Below, piece by piece: positions 16,043-24,120 of a DNA stretch of 64,000 nt (position 1 is the first letter of the stretch; each line of letters begins with the position of its first letter). This DNA is from Prolixibacteraceae bacterium. Its GTDB lineage: Bacteria > Bacteroidota > Bacteroidia > Bacteroidales > Prolixibacteraceae. Both the position numbers and the translations under genes were made by a program. A model generated the notes under the pieces. That model was given only the letters and a program-made list of their open reading frames with translations. It searched no databases and was not told where the DNA came from. The stretch spans positions 248,001 to 312,000 of the forward strand of contig JAQUIJ010000005.1 of assembly GCA_028683385.1 (NCBI GenBank), in the 5' to 3' direction.

Positions 16043-17923
16043 TTAATTTGTCAGGATAAATACAACAAACAAAAGAATTCCGGCAACCATGGCAAAAAGA
16101 TAAAAACTAATGTTTCCACGTTGCAATTTGCGGGTTAAGTCACCCAACTTCGAGGTAATCGTTCCAACTTCGTCAACTGCAGGTCCAAGAATAATGGATT
16201 CAACTTTTTTGAAAAGGAAATTCGAAAGAAGCCCGAAAGGTTTTTCAAATGCGGTTTGGTAAATTTCGTTGATGTAAAATTTGTTGGTAATTATTCGTTG
16301 TAACGGAGTTTGTTTTACTTCGTCTCCGGAAGGGATTTGAGCTTTTCTGACATAGGTTTGGTAAGCCCAGTAGATGATCACTACTAAAAGTACTACTGAA
16401 AGGAAAATCATGCCGATTTCAGTGGTGTGGCCGATTTCTTCGGAAGATTTGGAAACGACAGCACTGTCGAGATAATTACTGAAACTGAGATTTCCACCGA
16501 AAAGTGACGGGATATTCAGGAATCCTCCAAAAACCGAGAGAACACTTAAAATCATCAAAGGAACAGTCATCACTTTGGGCGATTCGTGCGGATGTGCACC
16601 AGACATTCGTTGTTCGCCAAAGAACACCAGATACAACAGCCTGAACATGTAAAAACAGGTAATCAAAGCTGTGCCGAGAGCCAGAATATACAGAAGAATA
16701 TTGTGCTCTAAAGCTTTGCTTAATATCATGTCTTTGCTAAAGAAACCGGAGAATGGCGGAATCCCGCTAATGGCAAGCGTTGCCGCCAGGAATGTGATGT
16801 ATGTTATTGGCATTTTCTTTCGTAGTCCACCCATTTTGCGGATGTCCTGCTCGCCACCCATCGCATGAATAACACTTCCGGCTCCAAGGAAAAGCAATGC
16901 TTTGAAGAATGCGTGAGTGGTAACATGGAAAACACCGGTGGAGTAGGCGCCAAGCCCTAAAGCCAGAAACATGTAACCCAATTGTGAAACGGTGGAGTAA
17001 GCTAATACCTTCTTAATATCGTTCTGCTTCAAACCGATGATTGCAGCAAAAGTGGCCGTGGCCATGCCAATCACAATAATAACATTGAGGGTGATTGGCG
17101 CCAGATTATACAGAATACTCGAACGGGCGATCATATAAATACCGGCGGTAACCATGGTTGCAGCATGTATAAGCGCCGAAACCGGAGTTGGGCCAGCCAT
17201 TGCATCGGGCAGCCAGGTGTAAAGCGGAATCTGGGCGCTTTTGCCCACTGCACCAACTAAAAGTAACAGCGTAATGAGCGTGATTACTGGTGCGCCAACC
17301 TGAAGAGTGGCTGCTTGTGTAAATATTTCAGAAAAAGAAACTGATTTAAAGGTGTAGAAAAGCAGGATGATTCCCAGAATGAATCCAACATCGCCGATGC
17401 GGTTCATAACGAATGCTTTGCGCGCGGCATAATTGTATGCGGGGTTCTTGAACCAGAAGCCAATCAGCAAATAAGAGCAGAGTCCAACGCCTTCCCAGCC
17501 GATGAACAGAACCAGGTAATTGGCGCCCATCACCAAAAGTAACATGCTGAAGGTGAATAAATTCATTTGGGCGAAGAACGAATTGACACGATCGTCGCCG
17601 TGCATATATCCGATGGAATAAATATGAATGAGAGTTCCAACGCCGGTAATTATCAGCATCATGGTGAGCGACAAATGATCGATCAGGAAGGCGAAAGGAA
17701 TGTTCATATTTCCAAGGGCGATCCAGTTGAAAAGCGTCACTGTCGCTGAATTCTGTCCTGAATTCCGGAGCATGAAAAATAGTGCAACTGAAATCAGGAA
17801 TGATAGACCAACAGCAATGCTGGCAATTATTCCAGCCTGATTGTGTTTTAAGCGTTTGTATGCCAGTCCGGTTATGAGAAAACCCAGTAATGGCAAAGCA
17901 GGGACGAGTACTGCAAGGTTCAT
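16043..17923 (-). CDS. nuoL: NADH-quinone oxidoreductase subunit L
   Basis: 626 residues from the chosen ATG. NuoL carries the distal proton channel and the long lateral helix. Visible signatures are the helix-5 Glu in FIGWEGVGLCSYLLIGFW, PLYTWLPDAMAGPTPVSALIHAATMVTAGIY-type residues in the middle, and GIPPFSGFFSKD. An upstream ATG at 17944 would overlap nuoK by 7 nt. The internal ATG at 17923 (MNLAVLVPALP) begins like the family and leaves a 14-nt gap, so it is preferred. The C-terminal third holds the lateral helix region. Confidence 0.95.
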   Translation of the reverse strand: MNLAVLVPALPLLGFLITGLAYKRLKHNQAGIIASIAVGLSFLISVALFFMLRNSGQNSATVTLFNWIALGNMNIPFAFLIDHLSLTMMLIITGVGTLIHIYSIGYMHGDDRVNSFFAQMNLFTFSMLLLVMGANYLVLFIGWEGVGLCSYLLIGFWFKNPAYNYAARKAFVMNRIGDVGFILGIILLFYTFKSVSFSEIFTQAATLQVGAPVITLITLLLLVGAVGKSAQIPLYTWLPDAMAGPTPVSALIHAATMVTAGIYMIARSSILYNLAPITLNVIIVIGMATATFAAIIGLKQNDIKKVLAYSTVSQLGYMFLALGLGAYSTGVFHVTTHAFFKALLFLGAGSVIHAMGGEQDIRKMGGLRKKMPITYITFLAATLAISGIPPFSGFFSKDMILSKALEHNILLYILALGTALITCFYMFRLLYLVFFGEQRMSGAHPHESPKVMTVPLMILSVLSVFGGFLNIPSLFGGNLSFSNYLDSAVVSKSSEEIGHTTEIGMIFLSVVLLVVIIYWAYQTYVRKAQIPSGDEVKQTPLQRIITNKFYINEIYQTAFEKPFGLLSNFLFKKVESIILGPAVDEVGTITSKLGDLTRKLQRGNISFYLFAMVAGILLFVVFILTN

Positions 17924-17937
17924 ATTTGGAATCGATC

Positions 17938-18267
17938 CTACCATTTCAAACGGTTCAAAAGGTTAATATCTACAGAATCTACGTTGCGTTTCATCATCAC
18001 CAGAATGGATAAGCCGACCGCAACTTCGGCAGCGGCTACAATCATGATAAAGAAAACGAAAACCTGTCCGGCCGGGTCGGAATGGTAGGCCGAAAAAGCG
18101 GCAACCAATAAATTTACTGAGTTGAACATGAGTTCGATACACATTAAAATGATGATTGTATTTCGCCTGAACAATACTCCCAGCAAACCAATGCTGAAAA
18201 GAGTTACGCATAAAAAAACGTAATGCTCTAATGGAATAATCTGTATGGCAGATGTTATGTCTTGCAT
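17938..18267 (-). CDS. nuoK: NADH-quinone oxidoreductase subunit K
   Basis: 109 residues, three helices. The two buried glutamates of the family are visible, in MCIELMFNSVNLL and in AAAEVAVGLSILV. It couples quinone chemistry to the antiporter subunits. Its ATG lies directly against the left arm of the S23 element (18268 onward), so its natural ribosome-binding region has been replaced by repeat sequence. Confidence 0.95.
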   Translation of the reverse strand: MQDITSAIQIIPLEHYVFLCVTLFSIGLLGVLFRRNTIIILMCIELMFNSVNLLVAAFSAYHSDPAGQVFVFFIMIVAAAEVAVGLSILVMMKRNVDSVDINLLNRLKW

Positions 18268-18676
18268 AATTATGAGTTATAAGTTATGAGTTATAAATTT
18301 TTCTTGGAGGTGATAATTGCACTTCGAAGCATCTTCAGTAACTCATTGGCTTCATTGTTTATACTTTCAAATTCTTTATCGTTTATGTATTCTGTTTCTT
18401 TCAATAATTCAAGCCAGTAAATGGTTTCGTCACATTCTTTTTGAGCAATTCCTAATTTATGAATGAAGTCTTTTGTGCTTTCGGCGTTTTGTGCTTCACG
18501 AACTAAAGCTCCAATTGCAGTTCCGCTTCTCAATAATTGCTTGCTCAGCACATATTCCTTTTTTATTTCGGTCAAATATTGAAAAAGCCTGATGACCCGC
18601 ACTGCAAAAGCAAAACTCTTATCTTTTATGATGCTTTTCTTCTCGCTCATAACTTATAATTAATAACTCATAACTT
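18268..18676. mobile_element. S23-bearing IVS-like inserted element in the nuo operon
   Basis: The element is bounded by inverted arms made of TTATGAGTTATAAG words. The left arm has two tandem copies (18270-18283 and 18284-18297); the right arm (18646-18676) carries the reverse complement (AAGTTATGAGTTAT core). It contains one complete ORF, a four-helix-bundle S23 protein, whose ATG and stop both lie in the arms. The stop codon of nuoJ also lies in the right arm. It sits between nuoJ and nuoK, normally neighbouring genes. It has no transposase. Confidence 0.6.
18291..18650 (-). CDS. four-helix-bundle S23 / 23S rRNA intervening-sequence protein
   Basis: 119 residues. Family pattern: KSFAFAVRVIRLFQYL at the N-terminus, QLLRSGTAIGALVREAQNA (39-57), DFIHKLGIAQKECDETIYWLELL, and a last helix NEANELLKMLRSAIITS. 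It is the TIGR02436-type protein first seen as an ORF inside intervening sequences of 23S rRNA genes; related Avd proteins help diversity-generating reverse transcriptases. No reverse transcriptase or rRNA is nearby. Function is unknown; RNA binding is inferred. It is not a Complex I subunit despite lying in the operon. Confidence 0.88.
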   Translation of the reverse strand: MSEKKSIIKDKSFAFAVRVIRLFQYLTEIKKEYVLSKQLLRSGTAIGALVREAQNAESTKDFIHKLGIAQKECDETIYWLELLKETEYINDKEFESINNEANELLKMLRSAIITSKKNL

Positions 18677-19171
18677 CTTTGACTCGTCTTTTTTGCCGAA
18701 CATGATTGCACCAATCATAGCTGAAATAAATAGAACTGATGATACTTCGAAGGGCAAAAGGAATTCCTTAAACAATGTTTTGCCTACTTCGGAAACCAAT
18801 CCGATTTGGTTGGTAAACGGGTAGCGCGGATGTATCTCAAACGTCAGTCGTGTTGCTGCAACCATAACCAGAAAGAATAATCCTCCGGTTATTACGGCAG
18901 ATATTCTGGTTACCGAGGTTTTTGTTGGAATGGTTACTTTGTTCAAATTCAGGAGCATGATTACAAACAGAAACAAAACCATAATAGCTCCCGTGTAAAC
19001 AATTAAGTGTACCACCGCCAGAAACTGGGCATTCAGCAAGATGTAATGACCCGCCATAGCGATAAAGCATACAATCAGAGCAAGAACACTGTTTATAGGA
19101 CTTCTGGTTGAGACAACCATCAATGCGCTAATAACCATGATTGCAGAAAGCAGGTAAAATAGAAATGTCAT
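18668..19171 (-). CDS. nuoJ: NADH-quinone oxidoreductase subunit J
   Basis: 167 residues, five helices. The helix-3 region VHLIVYTGAIMVLFLFVIMLL is the conserved pi-bulge segment that rotates during turnover. It connects the quinone site to proton pumping. The last codons (KKL-stop) are encoded within the right arm of the S23 element, so the C-terminus may have been altered by the insertion. Confidence 0.95.
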   Translation of the reverse strand: MTFLFYLLSAIMVISALMVVSTRSPINSVLALIVCFIAMAGHYILLNAQFLAVVHLIVYTGAIMVLFLFVIMLLNLNKVTIPTKTSVTRISAVITGGLFFLVMVAATRLTFEIHPRYPFTNQIGLVSEVGKTLFKEFLLPFEVSSVLFISAMIGAIMFGKKDESKKL

Positions 19172-19190
19172 TTTTATACTTTTATAAATA

Positions 19191-19281
19191 AGTGCCTAGA
19201 GTTCGAAGTGCCTAAACTGCCTAGAGTTAAATGCCCGAAGGAAGTACTCTAGGCACTCCAAACTTTAGGCACTCCGAACTT
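19191..19281. repeat. inverted word-repeat hairpin in the nuoI-nuoJ gap
   Basis: AGTGCCTAGAGTT/AGTGCCTAAA words on the left (19191-19228) and their reverse complement on the right (19246-19281). The outer stem 19201-19216 with 19264-19279 matches 15 of 16; the inner stem 19218-19227 with 19246-19255 is perfect over 10 bp. It fills almost the whole 112-bp gap and carries no ORF. Confidence 0.75.
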
Positions 19282-19283
19282 CT

Positions 19284-19859
19284 TTATCTGTTGTGTGCAA
19301 AACGTTTGTTCTGCTTGAAATTCAATACATTTTTAGTTTGTCTTCCTGATATGTCTATCCGAAGGTTTGGATCAAGCGGCTCAACCAAAAGGCTTTTGCC
19401 GTAAACAAACGGTAGCCGTTCGTAATCCGATTTAACAATCCGGTCGGTCAGGAAAATAGCTTCCTTTGGGCAAGCTTCTTCGCAATCGCCACAGAAAATG
19501 CAACGAAGCATATTGATTTCATAAACTTCAGCATATTTTTCTTCGCGGTACAAATGCTCTTCTCCGGGTTTCCGCTCGGCTGCAATCATAGTAATTGCTT
19601 CGGCCGGACACGAAACCGCACACAACCCACATGCCGTGCAACGTTCACGTCCTTCTTCGTCGCGTTTTAAAACGTGCCTTCCGCGGTAAATTTTACTGAA
19701 TTCACGGGTTTGTTCCGGATAACTTATAGTAGCTTTTTTCTTGAAAAAATGCTTTAAGGTAATGGACATGCCTTTAAAAATGGCCGGAAGATAAATCCTT
19801 TCCATGAAGGTCATCTGCTTGTTTGAAACCATTTTCGATCTGTTTGTCAATGCTTGCAT
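19284..19859 (-). CDS. nuoI: NADH-quinone oxidoreductase subunit I
   Basis: 191 residues. Two 4Fe-4S ferredoxin motifs are visible, CTACGLCAVSCP (about 78-89) and CIFCGDCEEACP (about 120-131), for clusters N6a and N6b. It passes electrons from NuoG towards NuoB at the quinone site. The start codon lies 11 nt past the nuoH stop. The C-terminal tail ends in NFKQNKRFAHNR, basic and variable. Confidence 0.95.
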   Translation of the reverse strand: MQALTNRSKMVSNKQMTFMERIYLPAIFKGMSITLKHFFKKKATISYPEQTREFSKIYRGRHVLKRDEEGRERCTACGLCAVSCPAEAITMIAAERKPGEEHLYREEKYAEVYEINMLRCIFCGDCEEACPKEAIFLTDRIVKSDYERLPFVYGKSLLVEPLDPNLRIDISGRQTKNVLNFKQNKRFAHNR

Positions 19860-19870
19860 GGCGTTTCAGA

Positions 19871-20914
19871 TTAAATTAGTACGGTGAAATAATAGTAAGC
19901 ACCGGTAGCCACAATGTTGAACATCGCCAATGGCATCAGTTTTTTCCAGCCCAGGTTCATCAACTGGTCGTACCTGAAACGGGGTAGTGTCCATCTGATC
20001 CACATAAACAGGAAGATCAGGAACAATATCTTCATAAAGAAAAACGCTGAACCGAGCAAAGTGACCACATTTGGCGATAAGCCCAACTGATCGATAAATG
20101 GCATGTTGTACCCACCAAAATACAAAGTCGCAATCACCGCCGACGAAATAAACATATTAATGTACTCCGCAAACAGGTAAAATCCCAGTTTCATCGAGCT
20201 GTATTCGGTGTGGTAGCCGCCAATCAATTCGGTTTCACACTCCGGAAGGTCGAATGGTGCCCGGTTTGTTTCTGCAAAAGCACAAACAATGAAGATCAGG
20301 AATCCGAGTGGCTGGTAAAAAATGTTCCAATTCATGCCGTGCTGTTGCTGTACAATATCGTTAAGGCTTAGCGAACCGCTTGTCAGGATAAGTGCAATAA
20401 TCGACATTCCCATTGCAATTTCGTAGCTGATCATCTGCGATGCCGCACGAATCGAACCCAGTAGCGCGTATTTATTATTCGAAGCCCAACCTCCAATCAT
20501 GATGCCGTAAACTCCAATGGAAACCATGGCAAAAACATACAGAATCCCGATGTTCAGATCGGCAATCTGCATCGAGAATTCGCGACCGCCAATGGTTAAA
20601 GTTCCACCCCACGGAATAACAACTCCGGTAAGCATAGCCGTAGTCATGGCGATTGAAGGCCCTAAAATAAACAACTTTTTGTTGGCGGTTAAAGGAATGA
20701 TTTCTTCCTTCATAAACATTTTGACCCCGTCGGCAAGTGGTTGCAAAAGACCGAATATACCCGCGCGGTTCGGGCCACGGCGATCTTGCATAAATGCAGC
20801 AACTTTACGTTCTCCATAGGTCGAATACATGGCTACAACAAGTGTAATCAGGAATATAATGACCAGAAAAATGGTTTTATAAATATATAACGTCCAATCC
20901 ATAATTAGTCTCAA
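19871..20914 (-). CDS. nuoH: NADH-quinone oxidoreductase subunit H
   Basis: 347 residues, eight to nine helices. Conserved stretches are GERKVAAFMQDRRGPNRAG (near 29-47), the acidic loop FDLPECETELIGGYHTEYS and the final WIRWTLPRFRYDQLM. NuoH forms the quinone entry chamber. An unusual start segment MRLIMDWTLYIYK offers a second ATG four codons in; either is possible. Confidence 0.95.
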   Translation of the reverse strand: MRLIMDWTLYIYKTIFLVIIFLITLVVAMYSTYGERKVAAFMQDRRGPNRAGIFGLLQPLADGVKMFMKEEIIPLTANKKLFILGPSIAMTTAMLTGVVIPWGGTLTIGGREFSMQIADLNIGILYVFAMVSIGVYGIMIGGWASNNKYALLGSIRAASQMISYEIAMGMSIIALILTSGSLSLNDIVQQQHGMNWNIFYQPLGFLIFIVCAFAETNRAPFDLPECETELIGGYHTEYSSMKLGFYLFAEYINMFISSAVIATLYFGGYNMPFIDQLGLSPNVVTLLGSAFFFMKILFLIFLFMWIRWTLPRFRYDQLMNLGWKKLMPLAMFNIVATGAYYYFTVLI

Positions 20915-20920
20915 GTTTCA

Positions 20921-21050
20921 AATTTCAAAATCCACGTCTCATTACGAGATATTGGTTATTGAATGTTGTTTATTGAATATTCGATATTTAGTTTCAAGTT
21001 CCACATATTTAAATTTCAGTCAACAGCCTACTGCGACTGGTTACTGCGAT
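20921..21050. repeat. word repeats between nuoG and nuoH, running into nuoG
   Basis: Direct copies of CAAGTTTCAAATTTCA-like and GTTATTGAATGTT-like words fill 20921-21017. From 21022 a CTACTGCGACTGGTTACTGCGA repeat follows and enters the nuoG coding sequence, where it encodes the tail NRSNQSQ. No gene is in the 113-base gap. Confidence 0.45.
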
Positions 21051-21978
21051 TGCGAACTTCTGTTTCGTAGTGATTTTGTGAAATGACTGAATGCCGCTCG
21101 ATTTTTCTTGGCCCTTCAATTACCCAATCACTGTTTTCTTTGTGTTCGAACCGGCAATCGTTGCAAATAAAATCTTCCAGTTCGCCATATTTATCTTTCC
21201 GTCCGGTTACCCGAAGGATTTCGTCGCCTTTTTTCCACAGAACAACTTTCCCGCTGCATTTGGGGCAGTCGCGGTGTGCATCAAAAGGTTTGGTAAACCA
21301 AACACGGCTTTTAAACCGGAATGTTTTATCGGTCAATGCCCCAACCGGACAAACATCAATCATGTTTCCGGAGAAATCGTTATCGATGGCTCTGGTAATG
21401 AAAGTGCTGATTTCGGAATGATCGCCACGACCCAGAACTCCATGAACGCGTTGGTCGGTCAACTGGTTGGCTACCATAACACAACGGTAGCAAAGAATAC
21501 AGCGATTCATGTGCAGTTTGATTTTGTCGCCGATGTCAATCGGAGCAAAAGTGCGGCGTTCTTCAACGGTTTCGGTATCAACCAAGCCATGCTCGTACGA
21601 TAAATCCTGAAGGTGGCATTCGCCTGCCTGATCGCAAACAGGGCAATCGAGCGGGTGGTTGAGCAGCAAGAATTCGGTAATTGCGCGGCGGTTTTCCATC
21701 ACTTCCGGAGAAGTAATGTTTTGTACCACCATTCCATCCATCACTGCTGTTCGGCACGAAGCCACCAGCTTAGGCATTGGGCGTGGATCTTTTGTTGATC
21801 CCTGTGCTACTTTAACCAAACAGCTACGGCATTTCCCGCCGCTACCTTCCAGCTTTGAATAGTAACACATGGTTGGCGGAACTACCGCACCGCCAATTTT
21901 TCGGGCGGCGTTCAGAATGGTTGTTCCGGGTTCGACTTCAACCTCAATATTGTCTATCGTTACTTTGATAAGGGACAT
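21028..21978 (-). CDS. nuoG: NADH-quinone oxidoreductase subunit G, short form
   Basis: 316 residues against 700-900 for the standard subunit. Present are the 2Fe-2S domain (CYYS..GGKCRSC, about 38-54), the His-Cys cluster HPLDCPVCDQAGECHLQD (near 112-129), the 4Fe-4S region CILCYRC and a CPKCSGK...CNDC pair (about 239-275) that resembles the start of the molybdopterin region. The bis-MGD domain is absent. Short NuoG proteins occur in Bacteroidota, so this is probably functional, not truncated. It overlaps nuoF by 19 nt. The last residues NRSNQSQ are repeat-encoded. Confidence 0.9.
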   Translation of the reverse strand: MSLIKVTIDNIEVEVEPGTTILNAARKIGGAVVPPTMCYYSKLEGSGGKCRSCLVKVAQGSTKDPRPMPKLVASCRTAVMDGMVVQNITSPEVMENRRAITEFLLLNHPLDCPVCDQAGECHLQDLSYEHGLVDTETVEERRTFAPIDIGDKIKLHMNRCILCYRCVMVANQLTDQRVHGVLGRGDHSEISTFITRAIDNDFSGNMIDVCPVGALTDKTFRFKSRVWFTKPFDAHRDCPKCSGKVVLWKKGDEILRVTGRKDKYGELEDFICNDCRFEHKENSDWVIEGPRKIERHSVISQNHYETEVRNRSNQSQ

Positions 21979-23267
21979 TTCTGGAGTTTTACGTGATCTT
22001 CAAATTCCTGACGGAAATGGCGGACTGCACTCGCAACAGGCCATGCAGCAGCATCGCCAAGCGGACAAATCGTATTTCCTTCTATGTGTTTCGAAATACC
22101 AACCAGTAAATCGATGTCTTTCATCGTTCCACGGCCGTCTTCGATTCGTTGCAATATTTTTTCCATCCAACCGGTACCTTCGCGGCAAGGGCTGCACTGT
22201 CCGCACGATTCGTGGTGGTAAAAACGCGCAAAGGTCAAGAGGTTCTTTACAATGCAGGTGGTGTCGTCCATCACAATAAACCCTCCCGATCCGAGCATGG
22301 TTCCGGTTTCGAAACCTCCTTCGGCCAGCGATTCGTAGCTCATCAGACGTGGTTCGCCTTTGGCCGTTTTCAGGATCAGTTCGGCAGGAAGAATGGGTAC
22401 CGAAGAACCTCCGGCTACAACCGCTTTCAGTTTGTTTCCATTCCTGATTCCACCGCAATATTGATCGCTGTAAATAAACTCTTCAACCGGAAGTCCGAGT
22501 TCGATCTCGTAAATTCCTGGTTTGTTGATGTGACCACAAGCCGAAATCAGTTTGGTTCCTTTGCTGTTGGCAATGCCGATTGCAGAATAGGCATCGGCGC
22601 CATTATTCATGATCCATGGAAGTGCCGAAATGGTTTCCACATTATTGACTACCGTTGGGCAATCGTATAATCCGACAATGGCCGGGAATGGTGGCTTGAT
22701 TCGTGGATTGCCGCGTTTTCCTTCGAGCGATTCGATGAGTGCGGTTTCTTCTCCGCAGATGTAAGCGCCGCCACCGGGTTGGCAATACAGGTCGAGCGAA
22801 TATCCGCTACCTAAAATATTTTCGCCCAAAAAGCCATTGGCATAGGCTTCTTCAATGGCTTTTTCAATGATCCGAAGCACGTAAAACAATTCGCCGCGAA
22901 TGTAAATGTACGAAGTGCGGGCACCCAAAGCGTATGAGCCCAAAATCATTCCTTCGATGAGCTGATGCGGGTTCAGTTGCCCAATGTGCCTGTCTTTAAA
23001 TGTTCCGGGTTCACTTTCGTCGAAATTGCAAACGAAATATCTTGGATTATTTGTGCTTTTATCGATAAATCCCCATTTCATTCCTGCCGGAAAACCAGCA
23101 CCCCCGCGACCCCGCAGACCTGATTTTTTTACTTCGGCGGTTACTTCATCAGGAGTAAAGTTTTTCAACGTTTTTTCAACAGATGTATAGCCGCCCAATT
23201 TGCGGTAAACGTCGAAACTGGCCAATCCGGGAACCTCTATGTTGTTGAGTAGTATTTGCTGTGCCAT
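21960..23267 (-). CDS. nuoF: NADH-quinone oxidoreductase subunit F
   Basis: 435 residues from the chosen ATG. FMN/NADH-binding subunit: GLRGRGGAGFPAG (NADH), the ICGEETALIESLEGKRG region (FMN) and the 4Fe-4S site ESCGQCSPCREG. It oxidises NADH at the tip of the peripheral arm. A longer reading starts at 23297 inside nuoE; the internal ATG at 23267 (MAQQILLNN) is preferred because it lies 2 nt after the nuoE stop. The 3' end overlaps nuoG. Confidence 0.95.
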   Translation of the reverse strand: MAQQILLNNIEVPGLASFDVYRKLGGYTSVEKTLKNFTPDEVTAEVKKSGLRGRGGAGFPAGMKWGFIDKSTNNPRYFVCNFDESEPGTFKDRHIGQLNPHQLIEGMILGSYALGARTSYIYIRGELFYVLRIIEKAIEEAYANGFLGENILGSGYSLDLYCQPGGGAYICGEETALIESLEGKRGNPRIKPPFPAIVGLYDCPTVVNNVETISALPWIMNNGADAYSAIGIANSKGTKLISACGHINKPGIYEIELGLPVEEFIYSDQYCGGIRNGNKLKAVVAGGSSVPILPAELILKTAKGEPRLMSYESLAEGGFETGTMLGSGGFIVMDDTTCIVKNLLTFARFYHHESCGQCSPCREGTGWMEKILQRIEDGRGTMKDIDLLVGISKHIEGNTICPLGDAAAWPVASAVRHFRQEFEDHVKLQKCPLSK

Positions 23268-23269
23268 GG

Positions 23270-23803
23270 TTACAGGTATGGATTGGTGTGCGAACATTTA
23301 TTTTCAGCCGTCCATTTGCTCAGCAGTTCGTCCGCTTTTTCGTTGGTCATGTTTTCGTGGTATTCAGTTCCAACCTGAATGACCGGAGCATTTCCACAGG
23401 CTGCAAGACATTCAACAGTTTTAATGGTGAACCGGCCATCAGCAGTTGTTTCTCCTGGTTTGATGCCAAGCTTCTTTTCGAAATGAGCAAGCAGTTCTTC
23501 TGAACCTTTTAGCCAGCAAGGGCCGGTCTGGCAAACTTCAATGACACAGTTTCCAACCGGCTGAAGGTTGAACATGCTGTAAAACGAAGCGACTTCGTAC
23601 ACTTCGATGGGTTGAATTTCGAGCAGCGAAGCTACATAGTCCATCACTTCGGAACTGAGCCATCCGCTGTTTTCCGATTGGGCAATGTGCAATACCGGCA
23701 GTAAAGCCGATTTTTGCCTGCCTTTCGGATAACGCCGGATGATCTTGTTCACCAGTTCGAGCGTTTCGCTATTGAATTCAGTTGTATTTTTTGTGTTCTG
23801 CAT
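23270..23803 (-). CDS. nuoE: NADH-quinone oxidoreductase subunit E
   Basis: 177 residues, thioredoxin-like 2Fe-2S protein. The four cluster cysteines are in CQTGPCWLKG and CLAACGNAP. It partners NuoF in the NADH dehydrogenase module. The stop is followed almost at once by the nuoF start. Upstream, the nuoD-nuoE gap of 317 bases holds repeats and a possible S23 remnant rather than a gene. Confidence 0.95.
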   Translation of the reverse strand: MQNTKNTTEFNSETLELVNKIIRRYPKGRQKSALLPVLHIAQSENSGWLSSEVMDYVASLLEIQPIEVYEVASFYSMFNLQPVGNCVIEVCQTGPCWLKGSEELLAHFEKKLGIKPGETTADGRFTIKTVECLAACGNAPVIQVGTEYHENMTNEKADELLSKWTAENKCSHTNPYL

Positions 23804-24120
23804 TTATATATTTTTTTAACCACAAAGGACACGAAGAATGCACAAAGTTCACTAATGTTTTTCTTGTCTCCCGTCTCCCTGTCTTCCTTTTTTTCTTTTT
23901 TCTTAATCTTTTCCATTTCGTCCGAAAGGTGGCTAATGCTTTGATATATTGCATTTCGCGGACGATTCGAATCAACTGAAATCTTATTTCTATGAATATT
24001 TCGCTCCTCTGGAGCTGTTTTTCTATTGACTGATGACTTTTTTCTCCCTTCCCTTTGACAAGTTCAGGAAGCGATACTTCTGTCTTCCGACTCCGTGCTC
24101 CATACTCCTCGCCCAGTGCT
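23804..24120 (-). pseudogene. nuoD-nuoE gap: repeats and a possible decayed S23 ORF
   Basis: No intact gene. On the minus strand a frame reads EIRFQLIRIVREMQYI, which resembles the third helix of S23/four-helix-bundle proteins (EVRSQL-type). It lacks the preceding helices and is followed by a lysine-rich run. Flanks carry GTCTTCC/GTCTCCC words (23865-23886 and 24087-24100) and a CACAAAGGACACGAAG word (23821-23836), plus a GCTCC-TCT-GGAGC palindrome with an AATATT tail at 23987-24015. This may be a second, degraded insertion. Confidence 0.35.

Noticed and set aside
18291-18650. A true Complex I accessory subunit between nuoJ and nuoK
   Set aside because: The sequence is a clear S23 four-helix-bundle protein bounded by inverted repeats, and nuoJ-nuoK are normally adjacent.
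18268-18676. Diversity-generating retroelement accessory (Avd) locus
   Set aside because: No reverse transcriptase, template repeat or variable repeat is seen near the S23 gene.
23268-23297. Upstream start for nuoF inside nuoE
   Set aside because: The ATG at 23267 lies 2 nt after the nuoE stop and gives the family N-terminus.
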